From assembly GCA_019425105.1 (NCBI GenBank), contig JAHYYD010000002.1, positions 1 through 10,585 of the forward strand: 10,585 nucleotides of DNA, in the 5' to 3' direction. This document shows, piece by piece, positions 1 through 6,112 of this stretch (positions are counted from its first letter, which is position 1; each line of letters opens with the position of its first letter). The position numbers were made by a program, and so were the translations under genes. Below the pieces are notes generated by a model, which saw only the letters and a list, made by a program, of their open reading frames with translations, ran no database searches and was not told where the DNA came from. This stretch comes from Actinomycetota bacterium (GTDB lineage Bacteria; Actinomycetota; Actinomycetes; Actinomycetales; Actinomycetaceae).

Positions 1-20
1 CGACCGGTGGGGGTTTCGTG

Positions 21-26
21 CACAAT
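21..26 (+). promoter_or_regulatory. Possible -10 box for a leaderless yciO transcript
   Basis: CACAAT matches TATAAT at four of six positions and ends 6 bases before ATG 33, so transcription could begin at or beside the start codon. The -35 region would fall at or before the window edge and cannot be judged. AGGGG (27-31) is too close to ATG 33 for a normal ribosome binding site. The alternative is translation from GTG 18 with the GGTGGGGG tract at 6-13. Weak evidence. Confidence 0.25.
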
Positions 27-32
27 AGGGGT

Positions 33-650
33 ATGTCGTACGTCGAGATGCACCCGGTTAATCCGCAGGCACGTTTGGTCAACACGGTCGTTGATCTGCT
101 GGAGCGCGGCGGCACGATTGCGCTGCCCACTGACTCCGGCTATGCGATCGCGACGAAGGCTGGCAACAAGGCGGGCATGGATACGATCCGCTCGATCCGT
201 AAGCTTGATGACAAACATAACTTCTCGTTGCTGTGTCACTCGTTTGCGCAGCTGGGCGAGCTTGTGATTATTGACAACCACGAGTTCCGCACCATGAAGG
301 CGCTCACGCCCGGTCCCTACACATTCATCCTGCGGGGGACTAAAGAGGTTCCGCGCATCATGCTGAACAAGAAGAAGCACACGGTGGGCGTGCGCATCCC
401 CGATCACGTCATCACTCAGGCGATCGTTGAGGCGCTGGGTGAGCCCCTGGCGTGTTCGACGCTCATTATGCCCGGCGAGGATGAGCCCCTCACAGATGGT
501 TTCGATGTCGATGAGCGCATCGGGCACCAGGTTGATCTCGTCGTGGTGGGACCCGTCGGCGTGGCGCAGCCGACCACGGTCATCGACTTCGCGGGCGGAG
601 ATGCGGTCGTCGCTCGTGTTGGCGCTGGCGATATTTCGCTGTTCGACTGA
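33..650 (+). CDS. yciO: YciO-type Sua5/YciO/YrdC family protein (threonylcarbamoyl-AMP synthase-like)
   Basis: A 205-residue cytoplasmic protein of the Sua5/YciO/YrdC fold. The family includes the enzymes that make threonylcarbamoyl-AMP from threonine, bicarbonate and ATP for tRNA t6A37. Family blocks are visible: PTDSGYA (32-38), TPGPYTFIL (92-100), VGVRIP (118-123) and QPTTVID (179-185). The region matching the KxR motif of true TsaC/Sua5 reads RKLDDKHNF (56-64), and the position of the SxN motif reads CSTLIMPG (141-148). Both are features of the E. coli YciO branch, so assignment to YciO is firmer than assignment to t6A synthesis. I chose ATG 33 because the protein then begins MSYVEMHPVNPQARL, which lines up with the start of E. 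coli YciO. An in-frame GTG at 18 with GGTGGGGG upstream would add five residues. It is followed after 4 bases by fes and may be co-transcribed with it. Confidence 0.88.
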   Translation: MSYVEMHPVNPQARLVNTVVDLLERGGTIALPTDSGYAIATKAGNKAGMDTIRSIRKLDDKHNFSLLCHSFAQLGELVIIDNHEFRTMKALTPGPYTFILRGTKEVPRIMLNKKKHTVGVRIPDHVITQAIVEALGEPLACSTLIMPGEDEPLTDGFDVDERIGHQVDLVVVGPVGVAQPTTVIDFAGGDAVVARVGAGDISLFD

Positions 651-654
651 TCAA

Positions 655-1839
655 GTGGTATTCGACGCATCGACTTTTTCACGCACGGGTTTTTGCCTGT
701 TGCGCCAAGAGACAAGAGACGGGATCTATCGCGATACCGATGCGCTCCCGATTGTTGGCCAGCGCCTTATCGTTGATGGGGTTGACGCCGTTCGTGTGAC
801 CTTCCAATCCGCAGACGAGGCCGCCGCTGATTGCTACGTCATCTTGAACACGGTTACGGATCGCGCGTGCGAGCATCTTGACGAGTTTCGCATGGGTGCG
901 GGCGCGGACGACGGCAATGCTCACGCGCTCGTGTGTGCGCTTCCCGCTGACGCGATCATCAGCTACCAGCAGGCGATCGTGGAGTCGTCGGAGGTGTGCG
1001 TCAGCGTCGTGACGGACATGGGGCAATGGCTTCGGTTTGTTGAGAGCGCTCGCCCCGACGCGGCCAATCCTCTGACCCTCGTCAATGGCCGTGGGCAGCG
1101 GGCTTCGCTCTTTGTTGGCCCCGATGTGGCAGTGGTGTGGCCGTCGCGAGATCTGTCCGACGCCCAGATGCGGGCGGTGCGAGAGGTCGAGATCGGTGAG
1201 GCGATCGCCGCGCGGCTGGGGATGGCAGGCGGACGTCGCGTCGTGACATATGACGGTGAGAGCGTGCCAACCTGCACCCTGATTCTCTTCGACGGTGAGA
1301 TCTGGCGAACCAACGGTGTGGGCTGGCTGACCCGCCGCTATCCCGGGCTGCGTGTGGTCACCATCGATGCGGGTGCTTGTGCGCAGCGTGAGGCGGAGCT
1401 GACGGATGCGGATCGTGTTGCTGCTCTGCTTCAGGCAGTGTGTGACGAGGCCGGGGCAGGTCCCGTGATGGTCGCCGGCCAATCCTACGGTGGCCTCGCC
1501 GCGCTGGAGGTTGGCTTACGACAGGATCTGCCCGTCGACGAGATCGTCGCCCAATCGCCGTCCCTGTGGTGGGGTGGGGCTGCGCGAGGCATGGGCGAGG
1601 GGACGTTGATGCGAGACCTGCGCTCTGGGGTGGCGGCACCCCATCCCGGAGTGACGCTACGCCTGCAGGTCGGGACTCTGGAGCAGACGATGCGCCCGGT
1701 CGTTGATGACTGTGCGGAGCTTCTGCGGAGCCTGGGAGCCCATGTGGAATTGGATCATTACCGCAGCGGGCATGATGTTGCCTGGTGGCGGGAAGGGCTG
1801 ATTCGTGCACTCGATGAGTGGCGTGCTCTCACATACTGA
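655..1839 (+). CDS. fes: Fes-type ferric enterobactin (catecholate siderophore) esterase
   Basis: A 394-residue cytoplasmic alpha/beta hydrolase of the enterochelin esterase family. The family cleaves the ester backbone of imported ferric enterobactin or salmochelin so that iron can be released. The N-terminal part (about 40-115, with VRVTFQS and NTVTDRACEH) resembles the Fes N-terminal domain. The catalytic part has DGEIW (213-217), the nucleophile elbow GQSYGG with Ser277, and a C-terminal GHD with His373 followed by the W-containing helix (WWREGL). Length is close to E. coli Fes. There is no signal peptide. I chose GTG 655, the first in-frame start after the yciO stop; the open frame extends further upstream but only across yciO. 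No clear ribosome binding site precedes it, so translation may be coupled to yciO. The importer genes follow 86 bases downstream, which supports the siderophore role. The third catalytic residue was not assigned. Confidence 0.87.
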   Translation: MVFDASTFSRTGFCLLRQETRDGIYRDTDALPIVGQRLIVDGVDAVRVTFQSADEAAADCYVILNTVTDRACEHLDEFRMGAGADDGNAHALVCALPADAIISYQQAIVESSEVCVSVVTDMGQWLRFVESARPDAANPLTLVNGRGQRASLFVGPDVAVVWPSRDLSDAQMRAVREVEIGEAIAARLGMAGGRRVVTYDGESVPTCTLILFDGEIWRTNGVGWLTRRYPGLRVVTIDAGACAQREAELTDADRVAALLQAVCDEAGAGPVMVAGQSYGGLAALEVGLRQDLPVDEIVAQSPSLWWGGAARGMGEGTLMRDLRSGVAAPHPGVTLRLQVGTLEQTMRPVVDDCAELLRSLGAHVELDHYRSGHDVAWWREGLIRALDEWRALTY

Positions 1840-1874
1840 CCAGTGACGAAACAGACTGGGGCGCCATGCTCCCT

Positions 1875-1893
1875 ATAGGTTAGGCTTACCTTT
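1875..1893 (+). promoter_or_regulatory. DtxR/IdeR-type iron-dependent operator
   Basis: The 19-base sequence ATAGGTTAGGCTTACCTTT matches the DtxR/IdeR consensus TWAGGTTAGSCTAACCTWA at 16 of 19 positions (mismatches at 1, 13 and 19). It retains both half-site cores (AGGTTAG and a one-base variant of CTAACCT). It lies 32 bases before the start codon of the iron-siderophore receptor lipoprotein. In this family the repressor binds with ferrous iron and blocks transcription, so the importer operon should be induced by iron shortage. The core promoter is not sharply defined; a plausible -10 (TTAATAG) lies at 1898-1904, which would place the operator over the -35 region. Confidence 0.82.
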
Positions 1894-1925
1894 GCCCTTA
1901 ATAGATCGACTGAATTGAGGCACTT

Positions 1926-2954
1926 GTGCACCTGTCGACGCGAATCAGCGCCATCGTCGGCGTCGCTGTGAGCGCTCTCGCCCTGGGAGCCTGCTCGTCC
2001 ACCCAGCCCACCCCGGCCTCGTCCCCCGAGGCCTCTGCGACGTCCGAGACGCGCACTGTTACCGACGCATCCGGCCAGGAGGTGACCCTGCCGTCGCACC
2101 CGAGCCGCGTCGTGACGCTCTCCGAGCCGACGACCGATAATGCGCTCGCCCTCGGTGTTACCCCGATTGGTGTCGTGTCCGGCCGCGGCCAGCAGACCGT
2201 CCCGAACTACCTGATCGATCGTGCGGGAGATATCCCGATCCTTGGATCGATCGGCACGCCCAACCTTGAGGCTATCGGTGCAGCGCACCCCGATCTGATC
2301 CTCGTCGACGGCACCTCTGTGAAGAACAACGACACGGAAACCCTGACTGCGCTTTCTCAGATCGCGCCCGTCTTCTTCACCACTCAGTCCGGTGGTGACT
2401 GGCGGCAGACCTTCGCGCTTACCGCGGATGCGCTGGGTCTGGCCGACCAGGCCGAGACCAAGCTCGCGGAGTTCGACCAGCATGTCGCATCGGTGAGCGC
2501 CCGTCTGAAGGACGCCGGTTACCTCGATCAGACGTACTCGGTCGTGCGTTGGCAGGGCGATAGCGCGGGCCTGATCCTCAAGGAGCTCCCCGCTGGACAG
2601 GCTCTGACCGCACTCGGCATGAAGCGCCCCGCGAACCAGGACCGTGACGGCGAGGGCCACTCTGAGCCCGTCTCCCTGGAGAACATCGACCAGATCGATG
2701 CGGACTGGATCTTCTTTGGCACGCTTGGCAAGTCTTCGGTGAACAACCCGTCCGCCGGTGGCAACACGGGTGTTGAGGCTTCTGCCGCAGCCCTCGAAGA
2801 GGCGAAGAATACCGTTGGTTTTGACTCTCTCGGTGCCGTCAAGGCGAACCACGTCATCCCCGTCGACGGTTCCCTGTGGACCTCGACCGGCGGCTACCTC
2901 CTGATGGACGGCATCGTCTCGAGCATCGAGGCCCAGTTCGTCCCGGCTTCCTGA
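1926..2954 (+). CDS. Iron-siderophore ABC transporter substrate-binding lipoprotein
   Basis: A 342-residue exported receptor of the class III periplasmic-binding fold (FepB/FhuD/CeuE type), the capture component of the importer encoded downstream. Residues 1-22 form a lipoprotein signal peptide with lipobox LGAC, lipidated at Cys23. A short Ser/Pro/Ala/Thr-rich tether follows. The ligand-binding domain has the typical opening (VTLPSHPSRVVTLSEPTTDNALALGV), the EAIGAAHPDLILVDG segment, a long linking helix near ADQAETKLAEFDQH, and a C-terminal lobe. It would sit on the outer face of the membrane and deliver ferric siderophore to the two permeases. Start is GTG 1926, preceded by GAGG (1917-1920) at 5 bases. 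It is probably controlled by the iron box just upstream. Context with FepDGC-like partners and Fes suggests a catecholate ligand, but the receptor itself does not show which siderophore it binds. Confidence 0.9.
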   Translation: MHLSTRISAIVGVAVSALALGACSSTQPTPASSPEASATSETRTVTDASGQEVTLPSHPSRVVTLSEPTTDNALALGVTPIGVVSGRGQQTVPNYLIDRAGDIPILGSIGTPNLEAIGAAHPDLILVDGTSVKNNDTETLTALSQIAPVFFTTQSGGDWRQTFALTADALGLADQAETKLAEFDQHVASVSARLKDAGYLDQTYSVVRWQGDSAGLILKELPAGQALTALGMKRPANQDRDGEGHSEPVSLENIDQIDADWIFFGTLGKSSVNNPSAGGNTGVEASAAALEEAKNTVGFDSLGAVKANHVIPVDGSLWTSTGGYLLMDGIVSSIEAQFVPAS

Positions 2955-2990
2955 GCCTGATGGTCGGACGATGCGGGTCGCTGACCTGAC

Positions 2991-3986
2991 ATGACGACAC
3001 GTCGTATCGCCAGCGTCGCCATTGCTTGTGCAGTGGCGACGCTGGTGCTTGTCCTCGTTGCGATGGCCTCGCTCGCCCTCGGTTCCCGTTCCATTGCTCC
3101 CGATGTTGTGTGGGATGCTCTGGTTCGTGGTGGGGCGAGTCAGGACGCTCAGGTGGTCACCCAGCTGCGCGTGCCGCGCACGATCGCCGCGCTCATGATC
3201 GGCGGTGCGCTCGGTTTGGCGGGCTCCATCATGCAGGCGATGACCCGCAATCCGCTCGCCGACTCCGGCGTGCTCGGCATTAACGCAGGTGCGGCGTTCG
3301 TCGTTGTCTCCGTGACGGCCATCTCCGGAGTCGTGACGCGTGCGGGGACGGTCGGTGCTTCCCTCGTTGGTGCCGGTGTGGCCGCGGCGCTCGTGTTTGC
3401 TATTTCGGGGCGCGGTGGCGGATCGCGTTCTCGGCTGGCTCTTGCGGGCATCGCCGTATCTGCGGCTCTTGCATCCCTCACGCAGGCAGTGTTGACGGCG
3501 AATCAATTCGCATTCAACGAGTTCCGCTACTGGGCATCCGGCTCGTTGGAAGGAGTCGATATGGGCTCCGTGGCCGCTGCGGGAGTCGTTATCCTGTGCG
3601 GCTGCGTCCTCGCAGCTCTGATCTCGTCAGCTCTCGGCGTTCTCACCATCGGTGAGGATGCCGCCGTGAGTCTTGGTGTGCGCGTGCGGCTCATTCGGGC
3701 ACTGGGAGTTCTTGCGGTGACGGCTCTCGCGGGTGGAGCGACGGCGCTGGGCGGTCCGCTGACATTCGTCGGCCTCGCGGTGCCGCTCATGGTCCGACGC
3801 GTTGTGGGGGCGAGGCAGGGCGCGATCGCGATCTGGTCGACGGTTTCGGGCGCTGTGTGGGTGTGCATTGCAGATATTGCGTCGCGTCTCGTCCTCGCGC
3901 CTTCCGAGGTGCCCGTTGGCGTCGTTGTAGCCCTGATCGGTGCCCCCTTCTTCATTATCGGTGCGCGTGGAAGGGGCATGTCGTGA
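2991..3986 (+). CDS. fepD: FecCD-family siderophore permease, FepD-like
   Basis: A 331-residue integral membrane permease, one half of the transmembrane channel of the ferric-siderophore importer. It is almost wholly hydrophobic, consistent with about nine or ten helices. Family marks are RVPRT (60-64), GGALGLAG (71-78), TRNPLADSGVLGINAGA (85-101), GEDAAVSLGVRV (221-232, the region contacting the ATPase), GGPLTFVGLAVP (254-265) and SEVPVGVV (305-312). The NPLAD/GxLGINAGA wording is closest to E. coli FepD. The family motif GLxxPHxxR reads GLAVPLMVR here, so the usual His is Leu266. ATG 2991 is the start; no good ribosome binding site precedes it, and it overlaps the stop of a seven-codon reading frame beginning at 2971. 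It lies 36 bases after the receptor gene and overlaps the next permease by GTGA. Confidence 0.9.
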   Translation: MTTRRIASVAIACAVATLVLVLVAMASLALGSRSIAPDVVWDALVRGGASQDAQVVTQLRVPRTIAALMIGGALGLAGSIMQAMTRNPLADSGVLGINAGAAFVVVSVTAISGVVTRAGTVGASLVGAGVAAALVFAISGRGGGSRSRLALAGIAVSAALASLTQAVLTANQFAFNEFRYWASGSLEGVDMGSVAAAGVVILCGCVLAALISSALGVLTIGEDAAVSLGVRVRLIRALGVLAVTALAGGATALGGPLTFVGLAVPLMVRRVVGARQGAIAIWSTVSGAVWVCIADIASRLVLAPSEVPVGVVVALIGAPFFIIGARGRGMS

Positions 3987-5032
3987 CGCGAGAAAGCCAC
4001 CGGTACACCACTCTGTCGAGAGCGGGTTTCTCCGTGCGCATCCATCGACGTAGCGCGGCGGTAGTCATCATCGGCCTCCTTCTTCTGATCGGCTTGTCCA
4101 TCTATTCGCTGACACTCGGCGACTATGGGCTCAGTGCTGGGGATTCCTTCCGACGCCTGCTGGGTGATGGCGGGCCTCGAGATGATTTCCTCGGTGTCTA
4201 CTTTGTTCAGTCTGTGCGGCTGCCGCGGATGCTGGCCGCTGTCGCGGTCGGGTGCGCGCTCGGCATTTCGGGGCGTATCTTCCAGACGATCTCGGGTAAT
4301 CCTCTGGGTAGCCCCGATATTGTCGGGCTTTCGACGGGGTGCGCGACCGGCGCGCTCATAGCGATTATTGTGCTGGGGTCGAGTCCGGCTGTCACTGGCT
4401 TCGGAGCGTTGCTCGGTGGTCTCCTCTCAGGCGTGCTTATTCTCGCCTGCGCGGGCGGTATGCGCGTGACGGGAATACGTGTTGTCCTGGTCGGTATTGG
4501 TTGCTCTGCTGCGCTGCGCGCTATCAATTCGCTGCTGATCGTCAAGGCACCACTGGAGGCGGCGCAGCGAGCGCAGCTGTGGAGTGCCGGATCATTTTCG
4601 GGGGTCACGTTCGCTCGACTGACGCTGCTCCTGATCGTGCTCGGCGTTGTCGCATGTGCGTGCGTCGCGGCTGCAGTTCCGCTGGGGCTTGTGGCGATGG
4701 GAGACGACGTTGCGACCGGGCTCGGTGTGCGCGTGCGCCGCATTCGTCTTCTGTCGATCGTTGTTGCCATCCTGCTCGTTGCCTGCGCGACGGCCGTCGC
4801 TGGTCCGGTCGCGTTCGTCGCATTGTCCGCCCCGCATATTGCGCATCGCCTGTGCGGTGGCGGGGGAGTGGGTTTCGCTTCGTCCGCGCTCGTGGGAGCG
4901 TTGCTGGTGTTGACTTCCGACGTGTGTGCTCAGCGTTTGATTGCTCCCGCTGAGCTTCCTGTGGGTGTTGTGACGGGTGTCGTGGGAGGCTTGTATCTCT
5001 TGTGGCTGTTGATTCGTGAGGTGAGGTCGTGA
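3983..5032 (+). CDS. fepG: FecCD-family siderophore permease, FepG-like
   Basis: A 349-residue membrane permease, the second half of the importer channel. A basic cytoplasmic N-terminus (residues 1-23) precedes the first helix (about 24-44). Family marks are RLPR (79-82), GCALGISGRIFQ (90-101), NPLGSPDIVG (106-115), LWSAGSFSG (199-207), GDDVATGLGVRV (240-251), GPVAFVALSAPHIAHR (274-289, with the conserved Pro-His kept) and ELPVGVVTG (324-332). NPLGSPD, the LW.AGS segment and DVCAQ are particularly like E. coli FepG. The open frame extends upstream to 3857, but I place the start at GTG 3983: it overlaps the fepD stop as GTGA and is preceded by GGAAGGGG (3969-3976) at 6 bases. The overlap implies translational coupling with fepD. 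Confidence 0.9.
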   Translation: MTRESHRYTTLSRAGFSVRIHRRSAAVVIIGLLLLIGLSIYSLTLGDYGLSAGDSFRRLLGDGGPRDDFLGVYFVQSVRLPRMLAAVAVGCALGISGRIFQTISGNPLGSPDIVGLSTGCATGALIAIIVLGSSPAVTGFGALLGGLLSGVLILACAGGMRVTGIRVVLVGIGCSAALRAINSLLIVKAPLEAAQRAQLWSAGSFSGVTFARLTLLLIVLGVVACACVAAAVPLGLVAMGDDVATGLGVRVRRIRLLSIVVAILLVACATAVAGPVAFVALSAPHIAHRLCGGGGVGFASSALVGALLVLTSDVCAQRLIAPAELPVGVVTGVVGGLYLLWLLIREVRS

Positions 5033-5823
5033 CTGAGGTGGGAACGAGGCCGGGGCTGGGCGCCCGAGATATCGTCGTCGGCTACGGGAAGAATGCTCCG
5101 ATTCTGGATGGGCTGTCCCTGGACGTGCTGACTGGTGAATTGACCGTCATCGTCGGCCCCAATGCGTGCGGGAAGTCGACTCTCTTGCGGTCGTTGTCGC
5201 GCGTTCTCGATGTTCGTAGCGGAGTGGTGGAGTTGGATGGCAGCAGCGTTGCTGACATGAATCAGAAGGCGCTCGCGCGCAGGCTCGGATTGCTTGCGCA
5301 ATCGTCCGTGGCTCCGGGCGATATGCTCGTGGAAGACTTGGTTGCGAGGGGACGCTACCCCTATCAATCCCTTCTGCGTCAGTGGAGTCGTGAAGACGAT
5401 GAAGCTGTTGCTCGTGCGATGGAAGATGCCGGCGTCGCCTCCCTCGTGGGGCGGCGCGTTGGTGAACTTTCGGGTGGTCAGCGTCAGCGTGTCTGGATTG
5501 CAATGGCTTTGGCGCAGTCGACGGAGATCTTGCTGCTCGATGAACCGACGACGTATCTCGATCTTAATCACCAGCTTGAGGTGCTCCGCCTCGCCGAGCG
5601 CTTGCAACGCGCGGGTACAACTGTTGTTGCCGTGCTGCACGATCTGCATCTTGCATTCCGGTATGCTACGCACCTCGTCTTCATGAAGGACGGGCAGATC
5701 CTTGCGCAGGGGGAGCCCGCCCAGGTAGTCACGCCCGAGCTCGTAGAACGTGTCTTCGCTGTGCCCTGCCGCATCATCGAGGATCCGGAGACGGGAGCTC
5801 CTCTCGTCATCCCACGCCGGTAA
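5029..5823 (+). CDS. fepC: Siderophore ABC transporter ATP-binding protein, FepC-like
   Basis: A 264-residue cytoplasmic ABC ATPase that powers the FepD/FepG-like channel. All nucleotide-binding motifs are intact: Walker A GPNACGKST (43-51), Q-loop Gln91 in LLAQ, signature LSGGQRQR (147-154), Walker B LLLDEPT (168-174), D-loop YLDL (176-179) and switch His204 in LHDL. The segment PGDMLVEDLVARGRYPYQ (96-113) and the ending DPETGAPLVIP are characteristic of FepC and close relatives. The Walker A Ala (GPNAC) stands where Gly is more usual. GTG 5029 overlaps the fepG stop as GTGA; GAGG at 5023-5026 is only 2 bases away, so start may depend mainly on coupling to fepG. It is the last gene of the importer operon. 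Confidence 0.93.
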   Translation: MTEVGTRPGLGARDIVVGYGKNAPILDGLSLDVLTGELTVIVGPNACGKSTLLRSLSRVLDVRSGVVELDGSSVADMNQKALARRLGLLAQSSVAPGDMLVEDLVARGRYPYQSLLRQWSREDDEAVARAMEDAGVASLVGRRVGELSGGQRQRVWIAMALAQSTEILLLDEPTTYLDLNHQLEVLRLAERLQRAGTTVVAVLHDLHLAFRYATHLVFMKDGQILAQGEPAQVVTPELVERVFAVPCRIIEDPETGAPLVIPRR

Positions 5824-6112
5824 TCGTCGTTGTGTTTCTCGATATCTCAAATGCTGACCAGCGGGTCATCAGAAGCCGTGATTGCTCGATAATATTGCTC
5901 ACAGTTACGGTGATAAATTCGCATAAATGTAGGTAAAATCAGGTGTTGAACGAGTGTGCCGTGAATTTGCTTGTTGCTCGCAATTACATCTTGCGGACCA
6001 GGCAATAGTATGGTGCTCGTATCCAGTGGTTACTCAGGCACTGACATGCGCATTCTGGGCGTGACAGTGTTGATCGGTTGAGACTATCCCAGACAGAAGG
6101 AAACGAATACGC
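5824..6112 (+). other. AT-richer intergenic region between the importer operon and the first surface protein
   Basis: These 289 bases are clearly richer in A+T than the flanking genes, especially 5881-5940, and contain no convincing gene. Visible items: a small inverted repeat TGACC-AGCG-GGTCA at 5855-5868 just after fepC; a direct repeat ATTGCTC at 5881-5887 and 5894-5900 (13-base period); a good -10-like TAAAAT at 5934-5939 without a matching -35; and AGAAGGAAA (6095-6103) as the ribosome binding site for the gene at 6113. A 23-codon open frame at 6010-6081 is not supported. No second iron box was found here. The promoter of the downstream gene probably lies in this stretch. Confidence 0.5.
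5855..5868 (+). terminator. Weak inverted repeat after fepC, possible transcription end
   Basis: TGACC and GGTCA (5-base arms, 4-base loop) lie 32 bases past the fepC stop. There is no run of T afterwards, so it is not a normal intrinsic terminator. It is listed only because it is the sole hairpin found close to the end of the importer operon. Confidence 0.2.

Noticed and set aside
427..654. Upstream extension of the esterase frame over the end of yciO
   Set aside because: The extension is Arg/Ser-rich out-of-frame translation of conserved yciO sequence; the Fes-like protein is complete from GTG 655.
1840..1859. CCAGT/ACTGG inverted repeat after fes as a terminator
   Set aside because: A 5-base stem with a 10-base loop and no following T run is not distinguishable from chance.
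1758..3506. 582-codon open frame on the minus strand opposite the receptor and fepD
   Set aside because: Its product is a low-order, Arg/Gly/Asp-rich string with no recognisable domain. It spans a gene boundary of two clear plus-strand genes and is explained by high G+C codon bias.
3857..3982. Upstream extension of the FepG-like frame into fepD
   Set aside because: The extra 42 residues are Arg/Cys-rich out-of-frame translation of fepD. GTG 3983 has a good ribosome binding site and the GTGA overlap.
6024..6043. CAGTG/CACTG inverted repeat
   Set aside because: A 5-base stem with a loose loop has no positional logic relative to a promoter or stop.
6010..6081. 23-codon open frame in the intergenic region before the first surface protein
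   Set aside because: There is only a weak AGG before it, no conservation evidence, and such short frames are expected by chance.
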